Assembly (NCBI RefSeq): GCF_000960975.1
Contig: NZ_CP010803.1
Coordinates: 905,501 to 969,500 of the forward strand
Direction of reading: 5' to 3'
From: Martelella endophytica
Lineage (GTDB): Bacteria > Pseudomonadota > Alphaproteobacteria > Rhizobiales > Rhizobiaceae
DNA: 64,000 bases
A program made the position numbers and the translations under genes. Every line of letters starts with the position of its first letter. Within the stretch, counting starts at the first letter, position 1. The notes below the pieces were generated by a model. That model did no database searches and had not been told where the DNA came from. It saw only the letters and a program-made list of their open reading frames with translations. Below are positions 43,272 to 52,436 of the stretch, piece after piece.

Positions 43272-44179
43272 ACAAGATCACGATCCTGTCGGGGCGCGCC
43301 CTGTTGACGCTTGCCATGGTCGGCTGCGCCGCAGTCCTTTCCTGGCACCTCTGGTCCTTCCATATGGAGGCGCCATGGACGCGCGATGCGCATGTTCGCG
43401 CCGATATCGTTCGGCTGACGCCGGATGTCTCCGGGCCCGTCACAGCGGTGCTGGTGACCGACAATGCCAAGGTGCAGAAAGGGGATGCACTGTTTCGCAT
43501 TGAAACGGACCGCTTCGAGATCGCACTGAGGGAAGCCGAAGCGCAAGTGGAGAGCACCAGGGCGGCGGCGGTGCTGGCCAGGACAGATTTCGAGCGCTAT
43601 CAGCGCCTCGCGTCCAAGGAAGCCGTGAGCCTCAAGCAGATGCAGCAGGCAAAAAGTCAGATGCAACAGGCAGACGCCGCCCTTCAATCGGCGTTAGCCG
43701 CCCGTGATCTTGCAGCTCTGAATCTTGAACGGACGACCGTGAAGGCCCCGGCTGCCGGAACGGTGACGAATTTCTCACTGCGCGCTGGAAACTACGTTTC
43801 AGCCGGCAATTCGGTCGGCGTACTCCTCGAAAGACAGGCGATCTACGTCGCGGGCTATTTCGAGGAGACAAAGCTTGCCCGAATCCACATCGATGATCGC
43901 GTCAGGATCGACATCATGGGAGAACCGGAACCGGTCTTCGGACATGTGGCGAGCATTGCCGCCGGTATCGAGGACCGGGAGCGAAGCGACACCGCCGGCT
44001 CGCTCGCAAGCGTTGCACCCACATTCTCATGGGTCCGTCTGGCCCAGCGCGTTCCGGTCAGGATCGCGATCGACGACAGTCCGGGGACGGGCCACCTCAC
44101 CGTGGGTCGGAGCGCCACTGTAACCGTTGAAGAAAAGGGCAAATCGGATGCAAAGTCGCGCCAGAGCAACTCCGGCTGA
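43268..44179 (+). CDS. HlyD family periplasmic adaptor (AaeA/EmrA-like)
   Basis: A 303-residue membrane fusion protein: N-terminal anchor (LLTLAMVGCAAVLSWHLWSF), biotinyl-lipoyl-like parts (RLTPDVSGPVTAVLVTDNAK and ERTTVKAPAAGTVTNFSLRA), a coiled coil (about 95-155, KEAVSLKQMQQAKSQMQQAD) and a beta-barrel (GYFEETKLARIHIDDRVRID). It links the FUSC protein to an outer-membrane channel encoded elsewhere. Confidence 0.92.
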   Translation: MNKITILSGRALLTLAMVGCAAVLSWHLWSFHMEAPWTRDAHVRADIVRLTPDVSGPVTAVLVTDNAKVQKGDALFRIETDRFEIALREAEAQVESTRAAAVLARTDFERYQRLASKEAVSLKQMQQAKSQMQQADAALQSALAARDLAALNLERTTVKAPAAGTVTNFSLRAGNYVSAGNSVGVLLERQAIYVAGYFEETKLARIHIDDRVRIDIMGEPEPVFGHVASIAAGIEDRERSDTAGSLASVAPTFSWVRLAQRVPVRIAIDDSPGTGHLTVGRSATVTVEEKGKSDAKSRQSNSG

Positions 44180-44226
44180 TGCGGATGCCGGTTCACCGTC
44201 TGGAATTGCTTACAAGATAGCGCGAT

Positions 44227-45153
44227 TCAGCGCCGTGGCGGATTTTCCGCCGCGGCCTTTTCGCCTCGGTGGGCCTCATCAACCAGCCAGTCCACGAAAC
44301 CGCCGACGATGCCACCGCTGTCTGCCTGGCGGGGGATGACCGCGACATAACCGGTCCTTGGTACCCGGATCTCCGGCAGCGGCGTCATCAGACGATGGCT
44401 GGTGATATCGATGTCGAGCATGGGAAGGGGACCGATCCCGATGCCAAGCCCGTCTTCCACTGCCTGGCGCGCGACGAAGAAGTGGTCGAATGTCTGACGC
44501 GGAAGGCCGGTCAGATGCTGAAGCCCTGCCTTTTCCAGCCAGTTCGTCCAGTCGCCGGGGCGGGTTTCGCTGGCAAGCAGCGTATGCCCCTCGATGTCTG
44601 CCGGCTTCAGGATCGGACGGCTTTCGAACAGGGCCGGGCTCATGATCAGCGTATCCACATCCTCCAGTACCGGCACGACATCATGCTGCGGCCAGACATC
44701 GTCACGCACGACACCGCGCCGGATGGAGAGATCGACGCCGCCGCGCAAATCCTCCTGAACGCAGGACACGGTGGTGACGACGACCTCGACCTGCGGGTGA
44801 TCGGCGTGGTAGCGCGAAAGCCGGGGAATGAGCCAGCGCATCGCTAGGCTGGTCGGGGCGCTGACCCGCAGAATACGCCGCGCGCCTGGACGACCGCAGG
44901 CTTCTGCCGCGACCGACAGCCTGTCGAACGACAGGCCGACCTCCGCGGCGAAGATCTTGGCCGTCGGCGTCGCGACCATGCGCCGCCCCTCCTTCACAAA
45001 TAGCCTCTGCCCCAACCAGCCCTCCAGCACGGCGATCTGACGGCTGACCGCACCATGGGTAAGCCCGAGTTCAGCGCCGGCCTCGGCGTAGCTCCCGGTC
45101 CGGGCAGCAACTTCGAATATCCGCAGGGCATTCAGAGGTGGAAGGTGACGCAT
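44227..45153 (-). CDS. LysR family regulator (GcvA-like)
   Basis: The protein has 308 residues. It starts MRHLPPLNALRIFEVAARTG with helix-turn-helix AELGLTHGAVSRQIAVLEGW, the pattern of GcvA-type LysR proteins. The start at 45153 is preferred over a longer frame from 45192 because it opens at the usual family position. It is divergent from the MFS-SDR pair and probably controls it, through repeats near its own start. Confidence 0.88.
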   Translation of the reverse strand: MRHLPPLNALRIFEVAARTGSYAEAGAELGLTHGAVSRQIAVLEGWLGQRLFVKEGRRMVATPTAKIFAAEVGLSFDRLSVAAEACGRPGARRILRVSAPTSLAMRWLIPRLSRYHADHPQVEVVVTTVSCVQEDLRGGVDLSIRRGVVRDDVWPQHDVVPVLEDVDTLIMSPALFESRPILKPADIEGHTLLASETRPGDWTNWLEKAGLQHLTGLPRQTFDHFFVARQAVEDGLGIGIGPLPMLDIDITSHRLMTPLPEIRVPRTGYVAVIPRQADSGGIVGGFVDWLVDEAHRGEKAAAENPPRR

Positions 45154-45158
45154 TCTGT

Positions 45159-45195
45159 ATCCGTGAGAAAATGGAACGGCATCCGTGATCAAATG
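45159..45195. promoter_or_regulatory. Direct repeats spaced two helical turns between LysR and MFS genes
   Basis: ATCCGTGAGAAAATG (45159-45173) and ATCCGTGATCAAATG (45181-45195) match at 13 of 15 positions with a 22-base period. This suits a dimeric or tetrameric regulator binding one DNA face, most simply the adjacent LysR protein. Confidence 0.5.
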
Positions 45196-45287
45196 CAGTC
45201 TAGTCCACGAAATCTCACGCGTATAGCTTGAAGAGAGAATATCGCCGGCTGCGGCAGGAGAACAAGAAGACAGAAGAAAAGAAGGAC

Positions 45288-46535
45288 ATGAGCCACAACA
45301 GACGATGGAATACGGAAAAACGCAGCCTTGCCGGCGCCTGTCTCGTCCACGCGCTGCATGATGGATACACGGATGCGCTCTATGCTTTCATGCCGGTTTG
45401 GCAGGCACAGTTCGGGCTTTCCTATGCGGCGCTTGCAGCCATCCGCGCCCTTTACTACGCAACCATGGGCGGATTGCAAATGCCCGCCAATCACCGCCTG
45501 CGCGGCTGGACGCCGCGCGCAGCGCTGATCCTTTCGACAGCAATTGCCGCAATTGGCCTCATCTTCATGTCGCTACCATTCGGTCTGACCGGACTTTGCG
45601 TCGGTCTGATGGTAGCAGGCATCGGATCGAGCATACAGCATCCCTGCGCCTCCGTGCTGGTCAGCGAAAGCTTCGGAACGGCCACGCGCCGCCCGCTCGG
45701 GATATATAATTTCTCCGGCGACCTTGGCAAAGCCGCCTTACCGGCGCTTGTCGCGTTGCTATTGCCGGTCATGAGCTGGAGACCCGTGCTCGGGTTGATG
45801 GCGGCGCTCGGCCTCGCCCTGATCTTCGCCCTGATGCGTTTACTTCCCGCCATTCCTGCAACCACATACAAGGAGAAACGGCCTAAGCCCGGTTCCCGGC
45901 GCGATGGCTTCCGTCTTCTGACAGTCATTGGCGGCTTCGATACCGCAACCCGAATGGGGTATCTGCTGTTTCTTCCCTTCCTCGTCGAGGGCCGCGGCGG
46001 CAGCCTGCCAACGGTCGGCATCGCGCTTGCCCTGGTGTTTATCGGAGGCGCATTCGGCAAGGCCATTTTCGGCGACCTCGGCGAACGGCTAGGCGTTGTC
46101 AGAACGGTGATGATTGCCGAGGCCACGACAGCATCGTTGATCGTGGCGACACTTTTCACCTCGCTCCCCCTGATGCTCATGCTCTTGCCACTGCTCGGGC
46201 TTGTACTCAACGGCACCTCGTCGGTCCTCTATGGCACCGTGCCCGAATTGTCGGATGGCGATACCGGTCGGGCTTTCGCGATATTCTATACAAGCGTTAT
46301 CGGGTCGGGCGGCATCGCTCCGATCCTCTACGGCGCAATCGCCGATAATAGCAGCCGCACACTTGGTATCGTGGCCACCGCCGCCACCGCCGCCCTGATC
46401 CTGCCGCTGGTCCTGGCCTTGGGGCCGCATCTGACAAATCCTGCGGCAACGGTCGCTGAACCACGCAAATCCAGTCACCAGGCCCTGCGCCGCCGATCTG
46501 AGCCGCGCGCTACGCCAAATCCAGAGAAAAGATAG
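45288..46535 (+). CDS. MFS transporter (fosmidomycin-resistance-like)
   Basis: A 415-residue carrier with about 12 hydrophobic helices, starting MSHNRRWNTEKRSLAGACLV. HALHDGYTDALYAFMPVWQA resembles the first helix of Fsr-type exporters, and GIGSSIQHPCASVLVSESFG is also typical of that group. The C-terminal tail is basic. It is four bases from the SDR gene, so the two share a transcript. Confidence 0.85.
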   Translation: MSHNRRWNTEKRSLAGACLVHALHDGYTDALYAFMPVWQAQFGLSYAALAAIRALYYATMGGLQMPANHRLRGWTPRAALILSTAIAAIGLIFMSLPFGLTGLCVGLMVAGIGSSIQHPCASVLVSESFGTATRRPLGIYNFSGDLGKAALPALVALLLPVMSWRPVLGLMAALGLALIFALMRLLPAIPATTYKEKRPKPGSRRDGFRLLTVIGGFDTATRMGYLLFLPFLVEGRGGSLPTVGIALALVFIGGAFGKAIFGDLGERLGVVRTVMIAEATTASLIVATLFTSLPLMLMLLPLLGLVLNGTSSVLYGTVPELSDGDTGRAFAIFYTSVIGSGGIAPILYGAIADNSSRTLGIVATAATAALILPLVLALGPHLTNPAATVAEPRKSSHQALRRRSEPRATPNPEKR

Positions 46536-46539
46536 ACCC

Positions 46540-47301
46540 ATGAAGGCAGTTTCCGAGTCCCCCGTGATCGTGATAACCGGAGGAAGCCGCGGGGTCGGTG
46601 CGGCGACCGCGCGGCTCGCTGCCGCAAGAGGCTATGATGTCGTGCTCACCTTCGTCGCCAATGAAGCGGCGGCACATGCGGTTTCGGCCGACGTGGAAGC
46701 CGCTGGCCAGCGCGCGCTGGCGGTTCGGGCAGACAGCGCCGATCCCGGTGAGATCGAGCAGTTGTTTGCGGCCATCGACCAGACGTTCGGCCGCATCGAT
46801 GTGCTGGTGAACAATGCCGGGATCATTGCGCAGCAATCCCGGCTCGAAGGGATCGGGTTTCAGCGGATGCAACGCATCTTCGCGGTCAATGCAATCGGTC
46901 CGATGCTCTGTGCGCAACAGGCGGCGAAGCGAATGTCCACCCGAAACGGCGGATCGGGCGGTGTGGTGATCAACATCTCCTCGGCCTCGGCGCGGCTCGG
47001 CAGTCCGAACGAATATGTCGACTACGCCGCCTCCAAGGGCGCGCTCGAAACCTTCACCACGGGCTTTTCCAAGGAAGTGGCGCGGGAAGGCATCCGCGTC
47101 TGCTGCATTCGCCCCGGCCATATCTATACGGACATGCACGCCAGCGGCGGTGAACCGGGGCGGGTGGACCGAGTACGCGACACGATCCCCATGGGCAGAG
47201 GCGGCCAGCCGGAAGAGGTCGCCCGCGCGATCCTCTGGCTTGCAAGCGAGGAAGCCTCCTTCGTGACCGGCACATTCCTTGACGTGACCGGCGGCAAGTA
47301 G
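46540..47301 (+). CDS. SDR family oxidoreductase
   Basis: The protein has 253 residues and is a classical short-chain dehydrogenase: cofactor motif TGGSRGVG, NNAG, catalytic serine in NISSASARLG and YxxxK in YVDYAASKGALE. EEVARAILWLASEEASFVTG near the C-terminus is typical. Substrate unknown. It follows the MFS gene by four bases. Confidence 0.9.
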   Translation: MKAVSESPVIVITGGSRGVGAATARLAAARGYDVVLTFVANEAAAHAVSADVEAAGQRALAVRADSADPGEIEQLFAAIDQTFGRIDVLVNNAGIIAQQSRLEGIGFQRMQRIFAVNAIGPMLCAQQAAKRMSTRNGGSGGVVINISSASARLGSPNEYVDYAASKGALETFTTGFSKEVAREGIRVCCIRPGHIYTDMHASGGEPGRVDRVRDTIPMGRGGQPEEVARAILWLASEEASFVTGTFLDVTGGK

Positions 47302-47578
47302 GCGGCAATGCCCTCGGCGGGGTGGCGCTCTGGCCTGTCCGGCAACACTGTCGTTGACAGGACGTGTGGCGGAGGCGTATTTCAAAACCGCCTGAAAAGA
47401 CAGCAATGCAGGTATGGTGATAACCTGCGGTCTCCTTCGAGACAGTCACGCTTGAGCGGTGCGCCGCTCTTGGCCATGGCCGGATGCGGCAGGGTTTTCC
47501 TGCCTGTGATCGGTCGTGGTTGCCTTGGCCTTCCCTTCCCGATCCGTGTCCGCGTTTTCAACAAGAGGACATGTGGAA

Positions 47579-48406
47579 ATGACGATATTGGTGATTGGCG
47601 GAACCGGGCTGGTCGGTTCCCGCGTGGTGCAGGCGCTCAGCCGCCGCGATCTCTCCGTCAGGGCGACAAGCCGGAAGGCCGCCGCCTTCCCCGCTGGCAT
47701 TGAGGGCGCAATTGTCGACCTTGCCGATCCGGCAACGCTGCGCGATGCGCTTAACGGCGTCACCGCGGTGTTCGCCTATACCGAGCCGGAGACGGCGCCG
47801 GTTCTGGCCGAAGAGCTGAGCCGCGCGGGCGTCCGCCGACTCGTGCTGCTGTCGTCGGAAGACGCGCTCCATGAGAGCGAGAGAAGCTTCAACAGCCGCC
47901 GCCATCGCGAGCCGGAGCGCACCATCGAACAATCCGGCCTCGAATGGACGTTTCTGCGACCCACGGCCTTTGCCTCGAATGCGCTGTTCTGGAAGGAGCA
48001 GATCCGCCACACCGCAACCGTTCGCTCCCCCTACCCCGAGGCAGCACAGGCGCTGATCGATCCGCTCGATATCGCGGAATGCGCGGCGGTGGCTTTCAAC
48101 TCGGAGGCGCTGATCGGTGAGGCGCCGGTCCTGACCGGCCCGGAAAGCCTGAGGCAGCGGCGCCAGGTGGAGATCATCGCCGAAGTGATCGGCAAGCCGG
48201 TTGCGTTCCAGCCGCTCGGCGTTAACGAGGCGCGCGCAATGTTTAGCCGGTTCATGCCATCCGAATTCGTAGAACTGAAGCTTGCCGTGCTTGCGGCGGC
48301 TGAGGCGCGACCCGGCATGCCCACGAATAGCGTCTTCGAGATCACCGGACGGCCGCCGAGGCGTTTCTGCCAGTGGGCGGAGGACAATGTCGACGCGTTC
48401 CGGTAA
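47579..48406 (+). CDS. NmrA-like NAD(P)-binding protein
   Basis: A 275-residue atypical SDR with the N-terminal motif MTILVIGGTGLVGSRVVQAL. The active-site tyrosine/lysine pair of classical SDRs is not evident, while EWTFLRPTAFASNALFW and ALIDPLDIAECAAVAFNSEA are typical of NmrA/NAD(P)H-binding redox sensors or quinone reductases. It stands alone; the 277 bases before it hold nothing I recognise. Confidence 0.82.
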   Translation: MTILVIGGTGLVGSRVVQALSRRDLSVRATSRKAAAFPAGIEGAIVDLADPATLRDALNGVTAVFAYTEPETAPVLAEELSRAGVRRLVLLSSEDALHESERSFNSRRHREPERTIEQSGLEWTFLRPTAFASNALFWKEQIRHTATVRSPYPEAAQALIDPLDIAECAAVAFNSEALIGEAPVLTGPESLRQRRQVEIIAEVIGKPVAFQPLGVNEARAMFSRFMPSEFVELKLAVLAAAEARPGMPTNSVFEITGRPPRRFCQWAEDNVDAFR

Positions 48407-48512
48407 CGCCGACGGCTCGCGACTTGCGCCAGATCAGGGGCGGAGATAAGACTCAAATAGGCATCTAGGGCGGCATCGCGATGCAATCGGGAAGCCGCCA
48501 CGCAAAGAACTA

Positions 48513-49103
48513 ATGGAGGGCGATTTGGCGGGTGAACGACGGCGGGGTGAAGCGCTCGATCAGGCTCTGCTGGATGCGGCCTGGGAAGAACTGAGGACGC
48601 ATGGTTACGCGCACCTGACAATGGAGGCCGTGGCGGAGCGCGCCGGCACCAGCCGCCCGGTGATCGCCCGCCGCTGGGACGGCAAGGCCCCGCTGGCGGT
48701 TGCCGCCATTCGCCGGCAGATGGAGGCATTTCCTGTCGACGTGCCCGACCAGGGCGATGTGAGAACGCAACTGCTTGCCTATCTGGCGCGCGCCTCCGAC
48801 CGTGCGGAAGGCATCGCGGCAGCCTTCTCTCTGTTTACCAGCGAGTATTTCTCGGAGGTCGGTTCAAGCCCAGAAAGCCTGCACAGCGCGCTGATCCGCG
48901 GCGAGGCGGAAACCGAAACGCAGATCCTGAAACGCGCCGTTGCCCGCGGCGAGGTGGAGGGCCGCAAGCTGGTCCCGCCCGTCTCCACCCTGCTTGGAGA
49001 CCTGTTCCGTCATCATGTCATCATGAACTTTTCCGCGCCGCCCATAGCCCTCAGGGAAGCCTGGGTTGACAGCATATTTCTTCCGCTGGTCCGGCCTGAC
49101 TGA
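48513..49103 (+). CDS. TetR family regulator
   Basis: About 196 residues with a TetR helix-turn-helix: LDAAWEELRTHGYAHLTMEA then VAERAGTSRPVIARRWDGKA. The C-terminal ligand domain is helical. Two starts are possible: ATG at 48513, and TTG at 48525, which has GGAGGG six bases before it and may be the true one. It lies upstream of the crotonase gene, whose promoter region has paired operators at 49278 and 49317. Confidence 0.87.
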   Translation: MEGDLAGERRRGEALDQALLDAAWEELRTHGYAHLTMEAVAERAGTSRPVIARRWDGKAPLAVAAIRRQMEAFPVDVPDQGDVRTQLLAYLARASDRAEGIAAAFSLFTSEYFSEVGSSPESLHSALIRGEAETETQILKRAVARGEVEGRKLVPPVSTLLGDLFRHHVIMNFSAPPIALREAWVDSIFLPLVRPD

Positions 49104-49277
49104 CGGATTTGCGGCCCGTGAAGCGGCGCCGCGCCCTCTCCTCTTTGCCGCCCCTTGAGATTTCAATCTCCAGACCGCGTTTCAACGATCCTGTTCGAGA
49201 CGATGCGCGGATAGTGCGCCGCCCCAAGCCGGCCCGCTCCTGGCGCCGCCTGCGCCTGAACTCGCCAACTTTAAATA

Positions 49278-49295
49278 AGATACATAAATGCATCT
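49278..49295. promoter_or_regulatory. Operator copy A upstream of the crotonase gene
   Basis: AGATACATAAATGCATCT is nearly palindromic and differs by one base from the reverse complement of the site at 49319-49336. The centre-to-centre distance is 41 bases, about four helical turns. Confidence 0.6.
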
Positions 49296-49316
49296 TGACG
49301 AGCGCTTGTGCGATGA

Positions 49317-49338
49317 TTAGATGCAATTATGTATCTAA
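49317..49338. promoter_or_regulatory. Operator copy B upstream of the crotonase gene
   Basis: The core AGATGCAATTATGTATCT is flanked by TT and AA, extending the palindrome. Paired with copy A it probably binds a regulator, the TetR protein encoded just upstream being the first candidate. The other parts of the 363-base gap at 49104-49466 show nothing else. Confidence 0.6.
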
Positions 49339-49466
49339 TTGGCCTCGATGCTCGCCGACCTGACCCGCAAGCCTCGAACCATGACGCCAAGCGGATGCCA
49401 TCGGGCGTCGCCTTTCAAGGCGGACGTGACCAAGCAACAGATGACGAGATGACACAGGAGTTACAG

Positions 49467-50309
49467 ATGACCGAGCAGATGAGTTTCCTGAAGAACGGCC
49501 GCCACGAGCGCCTCGAGAGCTATCGGGAAAAATACAAGGACTTCATGGCGCTCGAGCGTGAGGACGGCATTCTCGAGTGCAGACTGCATCACGAGGATGG
49601 GCCGGCCGTCCATGGCTGGGAGGCGCACCATGCCTGGCGCGAGGTCTGGATCGACATCGGGCGCGACCCGGAAAACGAGGTACTGATCGTCACCGGAACC
49701 GGCGATCGCTGGCAGATCGGCAATCCCGAAGTCTGGAAGACGCCATTTCGTGAGTGGGATCGCGAGGAACAGCTTGCGCTTTACCACGACAGTTCGCGGC
49801 TGATCGAAAACATGGTCTTCAACATCGATATTCCGACGATCGGCATCGTCAACGGACCGGGCACGCATTGCGAGCTCGCAACGCTATGCGACATCACGCT
49901 CTGCACCGAGGATGCCGACTTCTTCGACCCGCATTTTCTCGGCGGCACCCCGCCCGGCGACGGCATGGCGCTGACGCTGCAGCGGACCATCGGGCCGAAG
50001 CGGGCGGCCTATTACGCCTATACCGGCAAGAAAATCGATGGCCACACCGCCGTGGAACTGGGGCTGGCGAATGAATGCCTGCCGCGCGAGGACCTGCTGC
50101 CGCGCGCCCGGGAGATCGCCCGGATGATGATGGAGCGCTCCAAGATGACCCGCCACCTCACCCACGCGATCCTGTCGCGCCCCTGGCGGCAGGCCGTGGT
50201 GGAGGACATGGGCTTCCACCTCATGCACCAGTCCTATGAGATGACCACCAATCGCGAGGGCGCGCTGGCAAACCTCATGAAGAACGCACACCGTTTCCGG
50301 GATCGGTGA
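49467..50309 (+). CDS. Crotonase-superfamily hydrolase, 6-oxocamphor hydrolase-like
   Basis: The protein has 280 residues. It has a crotonase fold with LIVTGTGDRWQIGN, TIGIVNGPGTHCELATLCDI and FFDPHFLGGTPPGDGM. The pattern resembles 6-oxocamphor hydrolase, which splits beta-diketones; the histidines in GTHCEL and DPHF and the aspartate in PPGDG align with its active-site residues, but the expected glutamate near the C-terminus appears replaced. General enoyl-CoA hydratase is the alternative. ATG at 49467 has AGGAG at seven bases. Confidence 0.75.
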   Translation: MTEQMSFLKNGRHERLESYREKYKDFMALEREDGILECRLHHEDGPAVHGWEAHHAWREVWIDIGRDPENEVLIVTGTGDRWQIGNPEVWKTPFREWDREEQLALYHDSSRLIENMVFNIDIPTIGIVNGPGTHCELATLCDITLCTEDADFFDPHFLGGTPPGDGMALTLQRTIGPKRAAYYAYTGKKIDGHTAVELGLANECLPREDLLPRAREIARMMMERSKMTRHLTHAILSRPWRQAVVEDMGFHLMHQSYEMTTNREGALANLMKNAHRFRDR

Positions 50310-50418
50310 TGGCCGGGACAACCGAAGCGGCTGTTTTCGCGAGAGAGCAGCCGCTTAGATGTGTTTCAGCATGACCGCTGTGACGGAAAGTCCAGTTGGC
50401 GGGCGACCGCTTCGGGTC

Positions 50419-50907
50419 CTAAACGGAGGCCTGACGGGCGGTGCCCCTGCTCCCGGAAGCGACAACCTTCCGGCGCTCGATGAGCCTGGTCTCGATATGC
50501 TTCAGCGTTGCGTTCACGGCTTCAAGCTGACGGTCATCTTCGATCAGTCCCGCGAGGTCGCGGCTCCAGACCTCCTGCATCCGTTTGAAGTTGGCCTTGG
50601 CCCGATCGGTGAGGTAAAGCCTCTTACCCCGCGCATCGCGCTCATCCGCGTCCTGCCGCAGCAGGCCTTTTTCGGTTAATCCGCGAAGAACGCGGCTGAA
50701 GTTGCTCGGGGGCAGAAGGGCAGCCTCGGCGGCTTCGCGCGCGGACGTGCCGGGGTTTTGCAGAACATGGCGCATCACCAGGATTTCGACCGGCGTGCAC
50801 GGCCCCGGCTCGAGGCCGTCCGGAACGGACAAGTGACGTCCGACGGCGTGAATCAGGTCTGCGAGCGTGTAGAGCTTGCGCGCGGTGTCGTCGTTCATGG
50901 TTGCCAC
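50419..50907 (-). CDS. MarR family regulator
   Basis: The protein has 162 residues with a winged helix: PGTSAREAAEAALLPPSNFS, RVLRGLTEKGLLRQDADERD and ARGKRLYLTDRAKANFKRMQ. It is divergent from the SDR-metallohydrolase pair and probably represses it. Candidate operator repeats lie between the genes at 50922-50946. Confidence 0.88.
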   Translation of the reverse strand: MATMNDDTARKLYTLADLIHAVGRHLSVPDGLEPGPCTPVEILVMRHVLQNPGTSAREAAEAALLPPSNFSRVLRGLTEKGLLRQDADERDARGKRLYLTDRAKANFKRMQEVWSRDLAGLIEDDRQLEAVNATLKHIETRLIERRKVVASGSRGTARQASV

Positions 50908-50921
50908 TTTACCTATTATGT

Positions 50922-50946
50922 GATAGTTATCTTATGATAGCATATC
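50922..50946. promoter_or_regulatory. GATA/TATC repeats between marR-type and SDR genes
   Basis: GATA-N2-TATC (50922-50931) and TATC-N4-GATA (50928-50939) overlap, followed by ATATC. Such short alternating arms in a divergent promoter are typical of MarR operators. Confidence 0.4.
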
Positions 50947-51001
50947 TCAACCCATCGGCATAGGCCCGCATATCCAGCCGGCCACAACAGGGATAAACGG
51001 C

Positions 51002-51727
51002 ATGAACATTGAAGGTTCCGTCATCATGATTACCGGCGCATCGTCCGGCATCGGCGCTGCGACGGCGCGGGCGACGTTCGCCGCCGGCGCGCGCCTTGTC
51101 CTGCTGGCGCGGCGCGAGGATCGCATCACCACCCTCGCCGAAGAACTGGGCAATGCACTGGCCGTCCGTTGCGATGTCACCGACAGGGATCAGGTAGCCG
51201 TCGCCATCCAGCAGGCCAAAGACACCTATGGACGGGTCGACGTGCTGGTCAACAATGCCGGTCAGGGACTCGAAGCCGCCATCGAAGATATCGCGATCGA
51301 GGATTTCCGGGATATTCTCGACCTCAACCTGGTGGCGCCGCTGATCATGATGCAGGCGGTGCTTCCACTGATGCACGCCCAGGGCGCCGGCGCCATCATC
51401 AATGTGAGCTCGGGGGTGACGTTTTACCCGCGCCCGCATAGCGGCGCCTATAACAGCGCCAAGGCAGGACTCAACATGCTCTCCGCCGTGGCGCGCGCGG
51501 AACTGGCCGATCAGGGAATCGCGGTCTCGACCATGCTTCCCTTCGTCACCGCCACGGAATTCACCGATGCACTCAAGGCCGGCAGCGAGGCGGCCAGGGC
51601 CGAGCCCGCCGCGGCCGTGGCCCACACGCCAGAGAGGGTCGCGGACAGAATTCTCGACCTGATCAGGAGCGGCGACGAGCGGGCGGATCTCGTTCCCCAA
51701 CGTTTCGGCGGATCGCTTGCGGCGTGA
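51002..51727 (+). CDS. SDR family oxidoreductase
   Basis: A 241-residue classical SDR: TGASSGIG cofactor motif, NNAG, INVSSGVTFYPRPHSG and catalytic YNSAK. It heads a two-gene operon divergent from the MarR gene. Substrate unknown; MarR control suggests a detoxification or aromatic-related role. Confidence 0.9.
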   Translation: MNIEGSVIMITGASSGIGAATARATFAAGARLVLLARREDRITTLAEELGNALAVRCDVTDRDQVAVAIQQAKDTYGRVDVLVNNAGQGLEAAIEDIAIEDFRDILDLNLVAPLIMMQAVLPLMHAQGAGAIINVSSGVTFYPRPHSGAYNSAKAGLNMLSAVARAELADQGIAVSTMLPFVTATEFTDALKAGSEAARAEPAAAVAHTPERVADRILDLIRSGDERADLVPQRFGGSLAA

Positions 51728-51782
51728 TGATGGACAGCAGCCGCAACATACAAGCCGCACAGACAATAAACGGAGGAAGCCA

Positions 51783-52436
51783 ATGCTGATGCAGGTCACG
51801 AGCAGCGAAATTTCCCTGTCCAATCTCTTCACCACGCCGCCCGCGGACCTGCCCTTCATGCGCGATGTCGTCGTCCGGTCCTTCCTCATCACGGGAGAGA
51901 ACGGCACGCTGGCGATCTACAACGCGCCAGGCCTGTCGGAAAGCGCCACGATGGAAGGCGGCGCGCCGAAAACGCTGCTGATGAGCCATTGGCACGAGGA
52001 AATGTATGGGCCGCCCGACCTGGACCTGACGCCCTATGTCGCGGCCGCCGATCGGGCCGAGACGGCACGCTCCCTGCCAAACGTCCGGACCTTCGATGCG
52101 TATCAAGATAGCCGGGCGGATATCGACATCATCCCGACGCCCGGTCACACCGCTGGCTCCGTCATGTTCCTCTGGACCTCAGGAGACCACAGGGTTCTGT
52201 TCTGCGGCGACAGCATCTGGAACCATGACGGCCGCTGGGAGGCGGTGGTGCTCGGCGAAAGCAAGCGCCAGAATTACATCGCCAGCCTTGAGGCCATCGC
52301 AGAACTGGACTTCGACGTGCTGATCCCGTGGGTGGCAAAACGCGGGGCCCCTTGCGTGAATGTGTGCGACAGACATACGGCGCGGACCAACATTCTGCAG
52401 ATCGCCCACCGCCTCAGGCGCGGAGAACGCGCATGA
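51783..52436 (+). CDS. Metallo-beta-lactamase-fold protein with altered metal motif
   Basis: The protein has 217 residues. The MBL-fold order is visible: TLLMSHWHEEMYGPP in place of the usual HxHxDH, then IIPTPGHTAGSVMFLW and VLFCGDSIW. The DH pair of the first motif is replaced by EM, so the second metal site is probably lost or changed. It is 55 bases after the SDR gene and likely in the same operon. Confidence 0.75.
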   Translation: MLMQVTSSEISLSNLFTTPPADLPFMRDVVVRSFLITGENGTLAIYNAPGLSESATMEGGAPKTLLMSHWHEEMYGPPDLDLTPYVAAADRAETARSLPNVRTFDAYQDSRADIDIIPTPGHTAGSVMFLWTSGDHRVLFCGDSIWNHDGRWEAVVLGESKRQNYIASLEAIAELDFDVLIPWVAKRGAPCVNVCDRHTARTNILQIAHRLRRGERA

